Assembly: GCF_003751085.1 (NCBI RefSeq)
Contig: NZ_RJJY01000001.1
Span: forward strand, 4,836,001-4,900,000
Length of the DNA: 64,000 bases
Direction of reading: 5' to 3'
From: Micromonospora sp. Llam0
Lineage (GTDB): Bacteria > Actinomycetota > Actinomycetes > Mycobacteriales > Micromonosporaceae
The notes beneath the pieces were generated by a model. It searched no databases. It was not told the origin of the DNA and worked only from the letters and a program-made list of their open reading frames with translations. A program made the translations under genes and the position numbers. The stretch's first letter is position 1; each line of letters starts with the position of its first letter. Below are positions 1 to 8,134 of this stretch, piece by piece.

Positions 1-1214
1 TCGTCCAGCGCGGTCAACTCGGCGATGTACGCCGCCGCGCGCCGCCGGTAGTCGGCGGCGCCGGCCGGGTCGACGCCGATCAGGGTGTCGCGGATCAGTT
101 CGGTGTACGCGATGACGTTGCGGACGTTCTGCCACAGGTGCGGGTCGATCTCGCCGTGCACGTGCTTGCCGAGCACCGCCTGCGGCAGTTGGAAGATCTC
201 GGTGCCCGGCCGGCCGAGGAAGCGGAAGTCCCGCCCGGCCGGCACCTGGGCGAGGGCCTTGTTCGGCACCTCGATGACGGTGTCGGCCGGATCGTGTACG
301 TGCTGGTGGGCGTCGCCGGCGCCGTGCGGGTCGGCGAACAGGTAGAGCGACGACTCGCCGCGCGCCGCCGCGTCGAGGTCGACGGTGATGTCGGCGTGCC
401 CGCCGCGCAGTACGTCGGCCCCGGCCATCCCGGGCACGCTGTGCGGGTCGACGCCGACGGCGAAGGTGAAGGTCTGTTCCCCGAGGGCGACGGGGCGGCT
501 GTCGGCAGTGACCGCCAGCCGCGCCGACATGGTGAGCCGGTAGACGCCCGGCTCGGTGAACGCCCAGCTCATGTGGGTGTGCGCGTCGGGTGGCAGGGTG
601 GCGGTGTCGTCCCGGAATCCGGAGGCGGCGTCGAACCCGTCGGCCGAGTCGAGGTAGACGGCCGGGTTGCCGAACGACTCGGTGAGGTAGGCGGCCATGG
701 TGCCGGGGCCGGTCACGGTGGTGCTCTGCAGCAGGATGTCGGAGGCCCGGTCGGCGCCGTAGGTCCCGCCGGTGCCGCGTACCCGCATGCCGAGCCAGAT
801 GGTGTCGAGCGCGACGTCCTCGACCAGCGGGATGATCTCGGCGGCGTACTTGATGGCCCCCTCGGCGAGCGAGATGTTCGGTACGCCGTCCGGCAGGTTG
901 GCGTCGAGCGCCTTGATGATGGCGTGCTCCTCCAGCAGCAGGTAGTTGCTGAAGGCGACGTCGGCGTAGACGACGTTGCGCACGTCGCGCAACGACGGCT
1001 CGTACGAATGGGGGTCGGCACCGTCGGGGACGAGGGAGGCGACCGCGACGCGGTCCCCGCCGACGTTGTCGACCAGGTCGCGCAGGATGCCGGTGGTGGT
1101 GACGACCTGCACCCGACCGTCGCCGGCGCTGAGCGTCTCGGGGACGACACAGGCCGCCAGGTTACCAAGACTGACGGCGAGCAGCGCCGGCCCGATGAGC
1201 CACCGTGCGCGCAT
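1..1214 (-). CDS. Metal ABC transporter substrate-binding protein with an inserted surface-anchor repeat domain (3' end outside window)
   Basis: The gene reads leftward and runs off the window edge, so about 404 N-terminal residues are visible. It starts at ATG 1214 with a GGAAGGTGGG ribosome site. A signal peptide ends in a lipobox-like LAAC. The first part (VQVVTTTGILRDLV, then ADPHSYEP) and the last visible part (HGEIDPHLW) are the two flanks of a TroA/ZnuA-type zinc or manganese binding protein, with likely metal-ligand histidines in both. Between them lies about 220 residues carrying the actinobacterial surface repeat (motifs AHTHMSWAFTEPG and GGHADITVDL) that is also found alone in the next two genes. 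This matches the known 'anchored repeat' type of metal transporter. A Zur-like palindrome lies 50 bases upstream. Binding of zinc rather than manganese is inferred from that site only. Confidence 0.85.
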   Translation of the reverse strand, partial: MRARWLIGPALLAVSLGNLAACVVPETLSAGDGRVQVVTTTGILRDLVDNVGGDRVAVASLVPDGADPHSYEPSLRDVRNVVYADVAFSNYLLLEEHAIIKALDANLPDGVPNISLAEGAIKYAAEIIPLVEDVALDTIWLGMRVRGTGGTYGADRASDILLQSTTVTGPGTMAAYLTESFGNPAVYLDSADGFDAASGFRDDTATLPPDAHTHMSWAFTEPGVYRLTMSARLAVTADSRPVALGEQTFTFAVGVDPHSVPGMAGADVLRGGHADITVDLDAAARGESSLYLFADPHGAGDAHQHVHDPADTVIEVPNKALAQVPAGRDFRFLGRPGTEIFQLPQAVLGKHVHGEIDPHLWQNVRNVIAYTELIRDTLIGVDPAGAADYRRRAAAYIAELTALD

Positions 1215-1266
1215 GTTCCACCCACCTTCCGTACGCCCTGCGCCCGCGCACCGCACGCTAGCACGC

Positions 1267-1283
1267 AAACGATAACCGTTGTC
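1267..1283 (-). promoter_or_regulatory. Putative Zur-type operator
   Basis: AACG-ATAAC-CGTT is an interrupted palindrome about 50 bases upstream of the metal-binding protein gene. A near-identical AACG-GTAAT-CGTT (reverse complement AACG-ATTAC-CGTT) precedes the related gene at 2771. The shared, symmetric site in front of two functionally linked genes supports a common repressor. Zur is the family known to control such genes in actinobacteria; the assignment is inference. Confidence 0.55.
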
Positions 1284-1399
1284 ATGCTCGGTCCGGCGTT
1301 CTGCCGGTGCCGAACGGGCGACGTTCGGCACCGGCAGGACTGATCGGCGGGCGGATCAACCGACCCGTCGACGGATCAGCCAGCTCGAGTCGGGCCTGG

Positions 1400-2053
1400 T
1401 CAGCCGACCTCGAAGGTGAACTCCTCAGTGGTGCTCACGGTCTGCCCGTTCGACGCACGCACGCCGCTGACCTCAAACGTCGCCACGTACGTGCCGGCCG
1501 CGTCGAAGCCCCAGTTGACGTGGGCGTGGGTGTTGCGGTTGACGTTGAGACTGTCCGGCAGGCCGTTGCCGCTGTCGAACAGCACCGTCGGGGTGCCGCC
1601 GGAGGCGGTGAAGATGCTGAACCCGCCCGGCCCCTGCACGTCGGTCAGCTTGACCACGACCCGGTTGAACTGCAACGCCCCGCTGGCCACCCCGGTGGTG
1701 TCCCAGCCGGCCCAGAGCAGCCCGGCGGTGTTGGTCTGCGGCAACACGTAGGCGTACCCGCCGCTGCCGAGGAACGACCAGGCGGAACCGGACGGCACCG
1801 CCGTGTGCGCGGCGGGCGGCACCACGAAGACCACGGTGGATGGATCACGCTCGACGAAGGTCGAGCCGGTGTCATCACCGACGGTGACCTCGATCGGCCC
1901 CCCGGCAACATGATCGACATCGATGACGTCGACGTGGCCGCTGGTCAGTTCGACGATCGTGGCCTGCGCCGAGGTGGGTACGGCGACCGCGAGCACTGCG
2001 GCTAACGCACTCGACGCGATACCGGCCAGCAGTCGGCGGCTAGGAGTCTTCAT
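1400..2053 (-). CDS. Secreted surface-anchor repeat protein (choice-of-anchor M / TIGR03769 type)
   Basis: This 217-residue protein starts at ATG 2053 behind a GGAGGGAG ribosome site. It has a signal peptide ending near TSAQA, then a single copy of the actinobacterial surface repeat: GHVDVIDVDH near the start, a VVFVVPP strand, and the THAHVNWGFDAAGTY signature near the end. The family is known as a module of cell-wall proteins that travel with metal ABC transporters. No LPXTG or C-terminal membrane helix is visible, so it is probably secreted or held by other proteins. It lies between two other genes carrying the same module, all on the same strand, and may assist metal capture at the cell surface. 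The role is inferred from context. Confidence 0.8.
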   Translation of the reverse strand: MKTPSRRLLAGIASSALAAVLAVAVPTSAQATIVELTSGHVDVIDVDHVAGGPIEVTVGDDTGSTFVERDPSTVVFVVPPAAHTAVPSGSAWSFLGSGGYAYVLPQTNTAGLLWAGWDTTGVASGALQFNRVVVKLTDVQGPGGFSIFTASGGTPTVLFDSGNGLPDSLNVNRNTHAHVNWGFDAAGTYVATFEVSGVRASNGQTVSTTEEFTFEVG

Positions 2054-2084
2054 CACGCTGCTCCCTCCAGGTTCCCGACCCACA

Positions 2085-2771
2085 TCAGGGCAGGACGACG
2101 AATCGCAGGTAGACCGAGTCGGACTCGACCACGGTCGTGGTGCCGGCCAGGGTGGCGCTGGCCTTGACCTTGAGCAGGTAGACGCCCGCCTTGCTGAACG
2201 CCCAGTTGACGTGCAGGTGCTCACCGACCGCCAGGTCGACGACGTCCGGCAGCCCGTCGCGGCTGTTGGCCAGCACGGTCGGCTGTCCGAACAGGTCCTC
2301 GGTGTAGATCGCCAGCTGGCCGGAGCTGGGTGCGCTGATCAGCTGCTGCACGGTCAGGTCGACCGAGTCGCCGGCGAAGACGCCCGCTTCGAGCTCCTCG
2401 GTGGCCAGGCCGGCGAAGAGCAGTTCCTCGTTCTCGATCTGCGGCAGGATCCACACCGGCGAGCCGGCCGTGCCGAGGAAGGCGAAGGCGGGATCGCCGG
2501 GGACGGTGGTCTTGGCCTGGGGCTTGACGACGAAGATCACGTCGTCGTGGTGGCGGTGCTCGCCCGGCTCGACGGTGTCGTCGTGCACGCCGAGCTCCAG
2601 CTCGCCGTCCTCGTACTCCACCTCGATGACGTCGACGTGTCCTTGATGCAGGACAACGGGCAGGCCGGCGCCGTGCGCCTGCGCCGGGGGCGCCGAAACG
2701 ACTAGTGCGGCGATCAGCGCCGCACCGGTGACGAGCGCTCCGGCCGCCCGGCGGCGGGTTGCGGTCAACAC
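2085..2771 (-). CDS. Secreted surface-anchor repeat protein, second copy
   Basis: A 228-residue paralogue of the neighbouring gene. The signal peptide (ATRRRAAGALVTGAALIAAL) ends near PAQAHG, followed by GHVDVIEVEYEDG, a histidine-rich segment (EPGEHRHHDD) and the HLHVNWAFSKAGVYL signature. I chose GTG 2771, 11 bases after GGGAGG; an in-frame TTG at 2834 would lie inside the putative Zur operator and would add residues before the signal peptide. The histidines could bind zinc. Stop of this gene and start of the next are 31 bases apart on the same strand, so they may be co-transcribed from the operator-controlled promoter. Confidence 0.8.
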   Translation of the reverse strand: MLTATRRRAAGALVTGAALIAALVVSAPPAQAHGAGLPVVLHQGHVDVIEVEYEDGELELGVHDDTVEPGEHRHHDDVIFVVKPQAKTTVPGDPAFAFLGTAGSPVWILPQIENEELLFAGLATEELEAGVFAGDSVDLTVQQLISAPSSGQLAIYTEDLFGQPTVLANSRDGLPDVVDLAVGEHLHVNWAFSKAGVYLLKVKASATLAGTTTVVESDSVYLRFVVLP

Positions 2772-2813
2772 AGGACAGACTCCCTCCCGGTGGTCCCTGG
2801 TGGACCACCGAGA

Positions 2814-2834
2814 GCTAACGGTAATCGTTTTCAA
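2814..2834 (-). promoter_or_regulatory. Putative Zur-type operator
   Basis: AACG-GTAAT-CGTT with outer bases resembling GAAAACG lies 43 bases upstream of the GTG start at 2771. It matches the site at 1267-1283 at the eight arm bases. Two equivalent sites before two metal-uptake genes make a specific repressor site likely; which repressor binds is inference. Confidence 0.55.
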
Positions 2835-3043
2835 CTAGAAGCGATAGGGGTCCGACCTGTCTGGCTCGACACATGTCCATGCCCGTCCAGCTCACCGAGG
2901 TCCCACTCGGGGAACGGATCCGGCAGCTCACGTCATGCCGCGAGCCCGGCAGCCAGCCCGGCGGTGTGGCCCGGGGTGGGCACGATCAGCCCCCGCTCGT
3001 TTCATCAAGTGGGTCGACCGACGCGGCAGAGTCCGGCTCGGCC

Positions 3044-3075
3044 CGGGTGACCGACCGGGCCGGGCGGGTCACCCG
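3044..3075 (-). terminator. Hairpin at the end of the ArsR gene
   Basis: CGGGTGACC at 3044-3052 pairs perfectly with GGTCACCCG at 3067-3075. The right arm contains the ArsR stop codon. A GC-rich stem placed exactly at the gene end fits a terminator. Confidence 0.5.
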
Positions 3076-3437
3076 TGGTGGTCGGAGACCTGCTCCGCCG
3101 GCCCGTGGTCGGGCAGCTCGCGGTCGGCATGATCGGCGTGGAACAGCGCCTCGGCCAGCAACTGCCGGACGTGCACGTCGGCGGCCGAGTAGTAGACGAA
3201 AGTGCCCTCCCGGCGGCCCCGGACCAGCCCGGCCAGCCGGAGCTTGGCCAGATGCTGACTGACCGCCGTCGGGGCGGCGTTCACCAACTCGGCAAGGCAG
3301 GCGACCGACGACTCACCCTGCAGCAGCGCCCAAAGGATCTTGATCCGGGTGGGGTCGGCGAGCAGGCGGAACGTCTCCGCGGCCAGGTGCACCTGCTCCT
3401 CGACCGGCATCCGGAAATCCGGAATCGAGGTGTGCAT
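3069..3437 (-). CDS. ArsR/SmtB-family metal-sensing repressor
   Basis: A 122-residue winged-helix repressor starting at ATG 3437. The recognition helix region is TAVSQHLAKLRLAGLV and the wing is GRREGTFVYYS. The last helix has Asp87-x-His89-x10-His100-x2-His103, which is exactly the alpha-5 metal-site spacing known from CzrA and SmtB, zinc and cobalt sensors. The alpha-3N CXC motif of CadC/ArsR-type sensors is absent. The gene is divergent from a P1B-type metal-export ATPase 66 bases away, the classic arrangement in which the apo-repressor shuts off the pump. A palindrome sits between them. The metal (zinc or cobalt most likely) is inferred from the motif. Confidence 0.9.
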   Translation of the reverse strand: MHTSIPDFRMPVEEQVHLAAETFRLLADPTRIKILWALLQGESSVACLAELVNAAPTAVSQHLAKLRLAGLVRGRREGTFVYYSAADVHVRQLLAEALFHADHADRELPDHGPAEQVSDHHG

Positions 3438-3460
3438 GCCGGCAAGACTAGCCGAGGCCG

Positions 3461-3495
3461 CCTACTTGCGTACCTGCGTAGCTGCGCAGCTATTG
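3461..3495. promoter_or_regulatory. Divergent promoter with putative ArsR operator
   Basis: The 66-base gap between repressor and ATPase holds the perfect 12-base palindrome AGCTGCGCAGCT (3480-3491) next to repeated TTGCGTA/CTGCGTA half-sites from 3465. It is the only symmetric element in the gap, so it is the best candidate for the repressor site controlling both genes. The exact boundaries are not certain. Confidence 0.5.
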
Positions 3496-3503
3496 TGCTC
3501 GTT

Positions 3504-5459
3504 GTGCTCACCGAGACCGCGCCGTACGCACCCCCGTCGCGAGCCGAACGCCTGGCCGACGCCGCCCGCCGTACCCCGATCTGGGCGCTGCCCGAGGTCC
3601 GCTGGGCGACCGCCGCGACCATGCTGTTCGCCCTCGGCGGCGCGCTGCACCTGGCCGGTGCACCGGCCTGGAGCTGGTGGGCCGCCTACCTGGCCTGCTA
3701 CGTCGCCGGCGGGTGGGAACCGGGCTGGTCCGGGCTGCGCGCGCTGCGCGAACGCACCCTCGACGTCGACCTGCTGATGGTGGTCGCCGCGATCGGCGCC
3801 GCCGCCGTCGGCCAGGTCTTCGACGGCGCCCTGCTGATCGTCATCTTCGCCACCTCCGGCGCGCTGGAGGCGCTCGCCACCCGACGCACCGCCGACGCCG
3901 TCCACAGCCTGCTCGACCTGGCCCCGCCCCAGGCGACCCGGATCGTCGACGGCACCGAACAGCGGGTCGACACCGTCTCGCTGTGCGTCGGCGACGTCAT
4001 CCTGGTCCGCCCCGGCGAGCGGATCGGCGCCGACGGACAGGTCGTCGACGGCGCCAGCGAGGTGGACCAGGCCACCGTCACCGGCGAGCCACTACCGGTG
4101 GACCGCGGCCCCGGCGACGACGTGTACGCCGGCACCCTCAACGGCACCGGCACCCTCCGCGTGCGGGTGACCACACCCGCCGAAGAGACCGTCGTCGCCC
4201 GCATCGCGGCCATGGTCGAAGAGGCCGCCGCCAGCAAGGCACCCACCCAGTTGTTCATCGAACGGATCGAGCAGCGCTACTCGGTGGGGGTCGTGGTGGC
4301 GACCCTGGCCCTGTTCGGCATCCCGCTCGCCGTCGGCGACAGCCTCACCGACGCCCTGCTGCGGGCGATGACCTTCATGATCGTGGCCTCGCCGTGCGCC
4401 GTGGTGCTGGCTACCATGCCACCGCTACTCGCCGCGATCGCCACCGCCGGCCGACACGGCGTACTGGTCAAATCCGCCGGGGTGATCGAACGCCTCGGCC
4501 GCGCCGATCTGGTCGCCTTCGACAAGACCGGCACCCTCACCGAAGGGCGGCCCCGAGTCACCGCCGTCCACCCCGTACCCGGAAATCCGACCACCGACGA
4601 CGCCGACCAACTACTCGCCCTGGCCGCCGCCGCCGAACTACCCAGCGAGCACCCGATCGGCACCGCCGTGGTCGCCGCCGCCCGCGACCGCCAGCTCGCG
4701 ATCGACGCCACCGAGGCGTTCGCCGCACTACCTGGTCGTGGCGTCACCGCCCGCGTCGGTGCCCGGCAGGTAGCCGTGGCCAGCCCGGCCCAACTGCTGA
4801 CCGCCACCGACGACGAGGCCCACCGGCTGGTCGCCGACGTGGAGTCCGCCGGGCAGACCGCCGTCGTGGTCGCCGTCGACGGCACGCCGGCAGCCGTACT
4901 CGCGCTCACCGACCGGTTGCGCCCCGGCGCGGCCTCGGTCACCGCCGCGCTGCGCGCCCTGACCGGGCGGTCGCCGGTGCTGCTCACCGGCGACAACCCG
5001 CAGGCAGCCGGCAGACTCGCCGGTGATGTCGGCATCGACGAGGTACGGGCCGGCCTGCTACCGCAGGACAAGGTCGCGGCGGTACGGCAACTGCAGTCCG
5101 CCGGCCGGCGGGTGCTGGTGGTCGGCGACGGGGTCAACGACGCACCCGCACTGGCCACCGCGCACACCAGTGTCGCGATGGGTGGCGTCGGCGCCGACCT
5201 CGCTTTGGAGACCGCGGACACCGTCATCGTCCGCGACGACCTGACCACCATCCCGGCGGTCGTCGCCCTCGCCCGGCGGGCCCGGCGCTGCGTCGTCGCC
5301 AACCTGGCCATCGCCGGCACCGTCATCGTCGTCCTGGCGACCTGGGACGTCGTCGGCCACCTGCCGCTGCCGCTCGGCGTCGCCGGGCACGAGGGCTCCA
5401 CCATCCTGGTCGCGCTCAACGGCATGCGGCTGCTGCGCCGCTCGGCCTGGCAGCAGTGA
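3504..5459 (+). CDS. P1B-4-type heavy-metal exporting ATPase
   Basis: About 651 residues, inner-membrane metal pump. Visible landmarks are the actuator TGEPLPV, the SPC metal site in a transmembrane helix (Ser296-Pro-Cys298), the phosphorylated Asp340 in DKTGTLTEG, an SEHP motif, GDGVNDAPAL and, in the last helix, HEGST (His629-Glu-Gly-Ser). SPC together with HEG(S/G) defines the P1B-4 group, which exports Co, Fe, Ni or Zn; no N-terminal cysteine-rich metal domain is present, as is usual for that group. The start is uncertain: GTG 3504 is used, GTG 3495 is possible, and neither has a clear ribosome site. The divergent ArsR gene with a CzrA-like site probably controls it, making this a metal-detoxification pair. 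Confidence 0.9.
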   Translation: MLTETAPYAPPSRAERLADAARRTPIWALPEVRWATAATMLFALGGALHLAGAPAWSWWAAYLACYVAGGWEPGWSGLRALRERTLDVDLLMVVAAIGAAAVGQVFDGALLIVIFATSGALEALATRRTADAVHSLLDLAPPQATRIVDGTEQRVDTVSLCVGDVILVRPGERIGADGQVVDGASEVDQATVTGEPLPVDRGPGDDVYAGTLNGTGTLRVRVTTPAEETVVARIAAMVEEAAASKAPTQLFIERIEQRYSVGVVVATLALFGIPLAVGDSLTDALLRAMTFMIVASPCAVVLATMPPLLAAIATAGRHGVLVKSAGVIERLGRADLVAFDKTGTLTEGRPRVTAVHPVPGNPTTDDADQLLALAAAAELPSEHPIGTAVVAAARDRQLAIDATEAFAALPGRGVTARVGARQVAVASPAQLLTATDDEAHRLVADVESAGQTAVVVAVDGTPAAVLALTDRLRPGAASVTAALRALTGRSPVLLTGDNPQAAGRLAGDVGIDEVRAGLLPQDKVAAVRQLQSAGRRVLVVGDGVNDAPALATAHTSVAMGGVGADLALETADTVIVRDDLTTIPAVVALARRARRCVVANLAIAGTVIVVLATWDVVGHLPLPLGVAGHEGSTILVALNGMRLLRRSAWQQ

Positions 5460-5481
5460 CGGCCCCAGCGCGCGGCGACGC

Positions 5482-6390
5482 TCAGGCTGTCGGCGACGGC
5501 CCCGACGCCGCCGACACGAGGTCGCCGGCCCGCCGCCGGGCCGCGTCGCGACCCGGCGGTACGCCGTACGCCCGCCGGTACTCGCGGTTGAACTGTGTCG
5601 CGCTGACGTACCCGACGGTCCTGGCCACCGCGGCGGCGGTGTCCGCGCCGGCGAGCAGCAGTCGCCGGGCCTGCTGCAGCCGCAGAGACTTCTGGAAGCG
5701 CAGCGGGCTCATCCCGGTCACCGCCTTGAAGTGCCGGTGCAGGGTCGCCACGCTCAGGTGGGCCGCCGCCGCGATCTGCTCGACCGTCAACGGCTCGGCG
5801 TACCGGGTCCGGATCAACCCGGCCGCCGCCCGGACCTGCGACAACCGGGACTCGGCGACGGTGAGCTGACGCAGCGCCGGCCCGAGCGGGCTGCCCAGCA
5901 GCCGGTACAGGATCTCGCCTTCCATCCGGGCGGCGAGCGGCCGGATGTCGGCCGGGTCGTCGAGCAGTCGCACCCACCGGGTGACCGCCTCGACGATCCC
6001 CGGGGTCATCGCGGCGGTGGTCAACGCGACCGGCTCCGCCGACCTGGCTGGCGGCGACGGTGGCTCGTCCAGCTCCAGCAGCAGGTCGGCGAGCATCCGA
6101 CTGTCCAGACGCAGCACCGCCGACCGGTACGGCACCTGCTCGAACACGGCGGTCACCGGCAGCTCCACCGAGCTGAGGAACATCGCCCCCCGGCCGACCA
6201 GCCAGCTGCGCTCACCGGCCGTGCTGCGTTTCGCGCCCCGGGCCACGAAGCAGATCATCGGCTCGTACAACAGATCGGTCGGCCCGGCCTGCGCGTCGTC
6301 GAAGCGGACCAGCCGCAGCCGGGGCACGGCGGTCTCGACCGCCTGCGCCGGGCAGTGCCGGGCGACGACCCGCGCCAGCTCGTCGATCAT
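5482..6390 (-). CDS. AraC-family transcriptional regulator
   Basis: A 302-residue regulator starting at ATG 6390. Residues about 10-180 form the cupin-like AraC N-terminal domain (YEPMICFVARGAK, VPYRSAVLRLD), typical of the AraC_N group; the C-terminal two HTH units are clear (VEQIAAAAHLSVATLHRHFK; AAVARTVGYVSATQFNREYR). It is divergent from an aldo/keto reductase gene 89 bases away, which is the usual partner and likely target of this family. Its 3' end faces the ATPase gene 22 bases away on the opposite strand. The effector is unknown. Confidence 0.9.
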   Translation of the reverse strand: MIDELARVVARHCPAQAVETAVPRLRLVRFDDAQAGPTDLLYEPMICFVARGAKRSTAGERSWLVGRGAMFLSSVELPVTAVFEQVPYRSAVLRLDSRMLADLLLELDEPPSPPARSAEPVALTTAAMTPGIVEAVTRWVRLLDDPADIRPLAARMEGEILYRLLGSPLGPALRQLTVAESRLSQVRAAAGLIRTRYAEPLTVEQIAAAAHLSVATLHRHFKAVTGMSPLRFQKSLRLQQARRLLLAGADTAAAVARTVGYVSATQFNREYRRAYGVPPGRDAARRRAGDLVSAASGPSPTA

Positions 6391-6479
6391 CGGCTGCTCC
6401 GTCGTCGGTGAGAGGATCAGGCAAGAGTACGCGGAGCACGCCCCATGCCGGCACGTCGGGCGCGGCATAGCGTCCAGGC

Positions 6480-7496
6480 ATGACACAGACAGCGAACGGC
6501 GGCCGGCAGCTGCCCCGGCGCAAACTCGGCTCGCAGGGGCTCGAAGTCGGCGCGATCGGCCTCGGCACCATGGGCATGACCATGGCGTACGGTCCGGCCG
6601 ACCCGACCGACGGCGTCGCGACCATCAGGCGCGCGTACGAACTCGGCGTCACCATGTTCGACACCGCCGAGGTGTACGGCATGGGCAGCGGCAGCAACGA
6701 ACAACTGCTCGGCGAGGCGGTCCGCGGCTTCCGCGACGAGGTGGTGATCGCCACCAAGTTCGGCTACGACCTGACCGACCCGAGCCGGTTCGGCATGGCC
6801 TTCGACAGCCGGCCGGACCACATCCGCGAGGTCACCGACAACAGTCTGCGCCACCTCGGCACCGACCACATCGACCTGCTCTACCAGCACCGGGTCGACC
6901 CGAACGTACCGATCGAGGACGTCGCCGGCACCGTCGGTGAGCTGATCACCGAAGGCAAGGTGCGCTTCTTCGGGCTCAGTGAGGCCGGCCCGGACATCAT
7001 CCGGCGGGCGCACGCCGTCCACCCGGTGTCGGTGCTGCAGACCGAATACTCGGTGTTCGAGCGGGCGGTGGAGCCGCAGGTGCTGCCGACGGTCCGTGAG
7101 CTGGGCATCGGGTTCGTGGCGTACTCGCCGCTCGGCCGCGGGTTCCTGACCGGCGCGGTCCGGCCCGCCGCCGAATACCCGGACGGTGACATGCGCACCT
7201 GGGACGAACGCTGGCAGCCGGGCAACTACGAACAGAACCTGGCGGCGGTACGCGAACTGACGGCGATGGCCGCCGCCAAGGGCATCGCCGTCACCCAGCT
7301 CGCCCTGGCCTGGCTGCTCGCCCAGGGCGACGGCATCGTGCCGATCCCGGGCACCCGCAACCCGCAACGGCTCGCCGAGAACGTGGCGGCGGCCGCCGTA
7401 CCGCTCAGCGCGGCCGAGGTCGACCGGATCCGCCAGATCCTGCCGCACGGCGCGGCCGGATCCCGCTACCCGGCCGCCCGGATGCCGGTCTGGTAG
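6480..7496 (+). CDS. Aldo/keto reductase
   Basis: A 338-residue NADPH-dependent oxidoreductase of the AKR superfamily. Seen in order: GLGTMGMT near the N-terminus, the catalytic Asp and Tyr in FDTAEVYG, the Lys in ATKFGYD, the His of LLYQHRVD, and the cofactor-binding VPIPGTRNPQRLAENV near the C-terminus. Length and motifs fit the AKR13-like bacterial reductases that act on varied aldehydes and ketones. It is divergent from the AraC regulator. A hairpin follows. The natural substrate cannot be told. Confidence 0.92.
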   Translation: MTQTANGGRQLPRRKLGSQGLEVGAIGLGTMGMTMAYGPADPTDGVATIRRAYELGVTMFDTAEVYGMGSGSNEQLLGEAVRGFRDEVVIATKFGYDLTDPSRFGMAFDSRPDHIREVTDNSLRHLGTDHIDLLYQHRVDPNVPIEDVAGTVGELITEGKVRFFGLSEAGPDIIRRAHAVHPVSVLQTEYSVFERAVEPQVLPTVRELGIGFVAYSPLGRGFLTGAVRPAAEYPDGDMRTWDERWQPGNYEQNLAAVRELTAMAAAKGIAVTQLALAWLLAQGDGIVPIPGTRNPQRLAENVAAAAVPLSAAEVDRIRQILPHGAAGSRYPAARMPVW

Positions 7497-7513
7497 CAGC
7501 CGGCGCGCCGGCC

Positions 7514-7545
7514 GGCCTGCTCGTGGTTCAGGCCACGAGCAGGCC
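7514..7545. terminator. Convergent terminator hairpin
   Basis: GGCCTGCTCGTGG (7514-7526) pairs perfectly with CCACGAGCAGGCC (7533-7545) around a six-base loop, between the convergent reductase gene and the DUF456 gene. The right arm is also coding for the last residues of the latter. Confidence 0.65.
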
Positions 7546-8028
7546 GAGCAGCCACAGTCCGGCGATGGCGAGCGCGGCACCCAGCTCGATCAGTATCGCC
7601 AGACCGACCGCCAACACCGCCCGCTTCGTCGCCGGCCAGGCGGCGGCGAAGTCACCGAGCCGCTGCCGCTCGGCCAGCCAGACGCCGAGCACGAAGCCGA
7701 TCACCAGGCCGAGCACCGGGATGACGAAGAAGCCGACCAGGCCCAGCACGCCGCCGACCAGCAGCGACCGGTTGGGTACCCCGGCCCGTTTCAGGTCCCG
7801 CCCCGGCCACAGGTATTTGATCACCGTGCCGCCGACGGCGATCAGGGTCGCCGCGGCGACGATCAGCCACCGGCCGCCACCGGCGTCGCTGAAGACCGCC
7901 CAGCCGAGCACCCCGGCCCAGCAGAGCAGCAGACCGGGCAGGATCGGCACGATCACGCCGATCAGCCCGATCAGGATGGCCAGGCCGCTGAGCAGGGTGA
8001 CCAGCGTCTGTGTGTCGTCGAGATCCAC
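7528..8028 (-). CDS. DUF456-family small membrane protein
   Basis: About 166 residues, mostly hydrophobic: helices are visible at LVTLLSGLAILIGLIGVIVP, LLCWAGVLGWAVF, LIVAAATLIAVGGTVI, LLVGGVLGLVGFFVIPVLG and a C-terminal LAVGLAILIELGAALAIAGL segment. The LIGVIVPILPG start and the glycine-rich pair of helices match DUF456, a membrane family of unknown function. The start is uncertain: GTG 8028 puts the first helix near the N-terminus as in the family, but no ribosome site is seen. Its upstream region overlaps the GH67 promoter on the other strand. Confidence 0.75.
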   Translation of the reverse strand: MDLDDTQTLVTLLSGLAILIGLIGVIVPILPGLLLCWAGVLGWAVFSDAGGGRWLIVAAATLIAVGGTVIKYLWPGRDLKRAGVPNRSLLVGGVLGLVGFFVIPVLGLVIGFVLGVWLAERQRLGDFAAAWPATKRAVLAVGLAILIELGAALAIAGLWLLGLLVA

Positions 8029-8134
8029 ACCGACAGGGTGACCGACGGCCGCCAGCAGGTCGAACCCGGCGTCATCCGAGGGCTGCGATTCGGGTACGGA
8101 TCCGAAACAATGTCGGAAACCTCGGGAGGATCGC

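Noticed and set aside
138..1343. A 401-codon plus-strand frame across the metal-binding protein gene
   Set aside because: The minus-strand frame has a ribosome site, signal peptide, lipobox-like motif and two recognisable domain halves; the plus frame has none.
2085..2834. A longer start (TTG 2834) for the second surface-repeat gene
   Set aside because: The codon lies inside the putative operator, and the added residues would precede a normal signal peptide.
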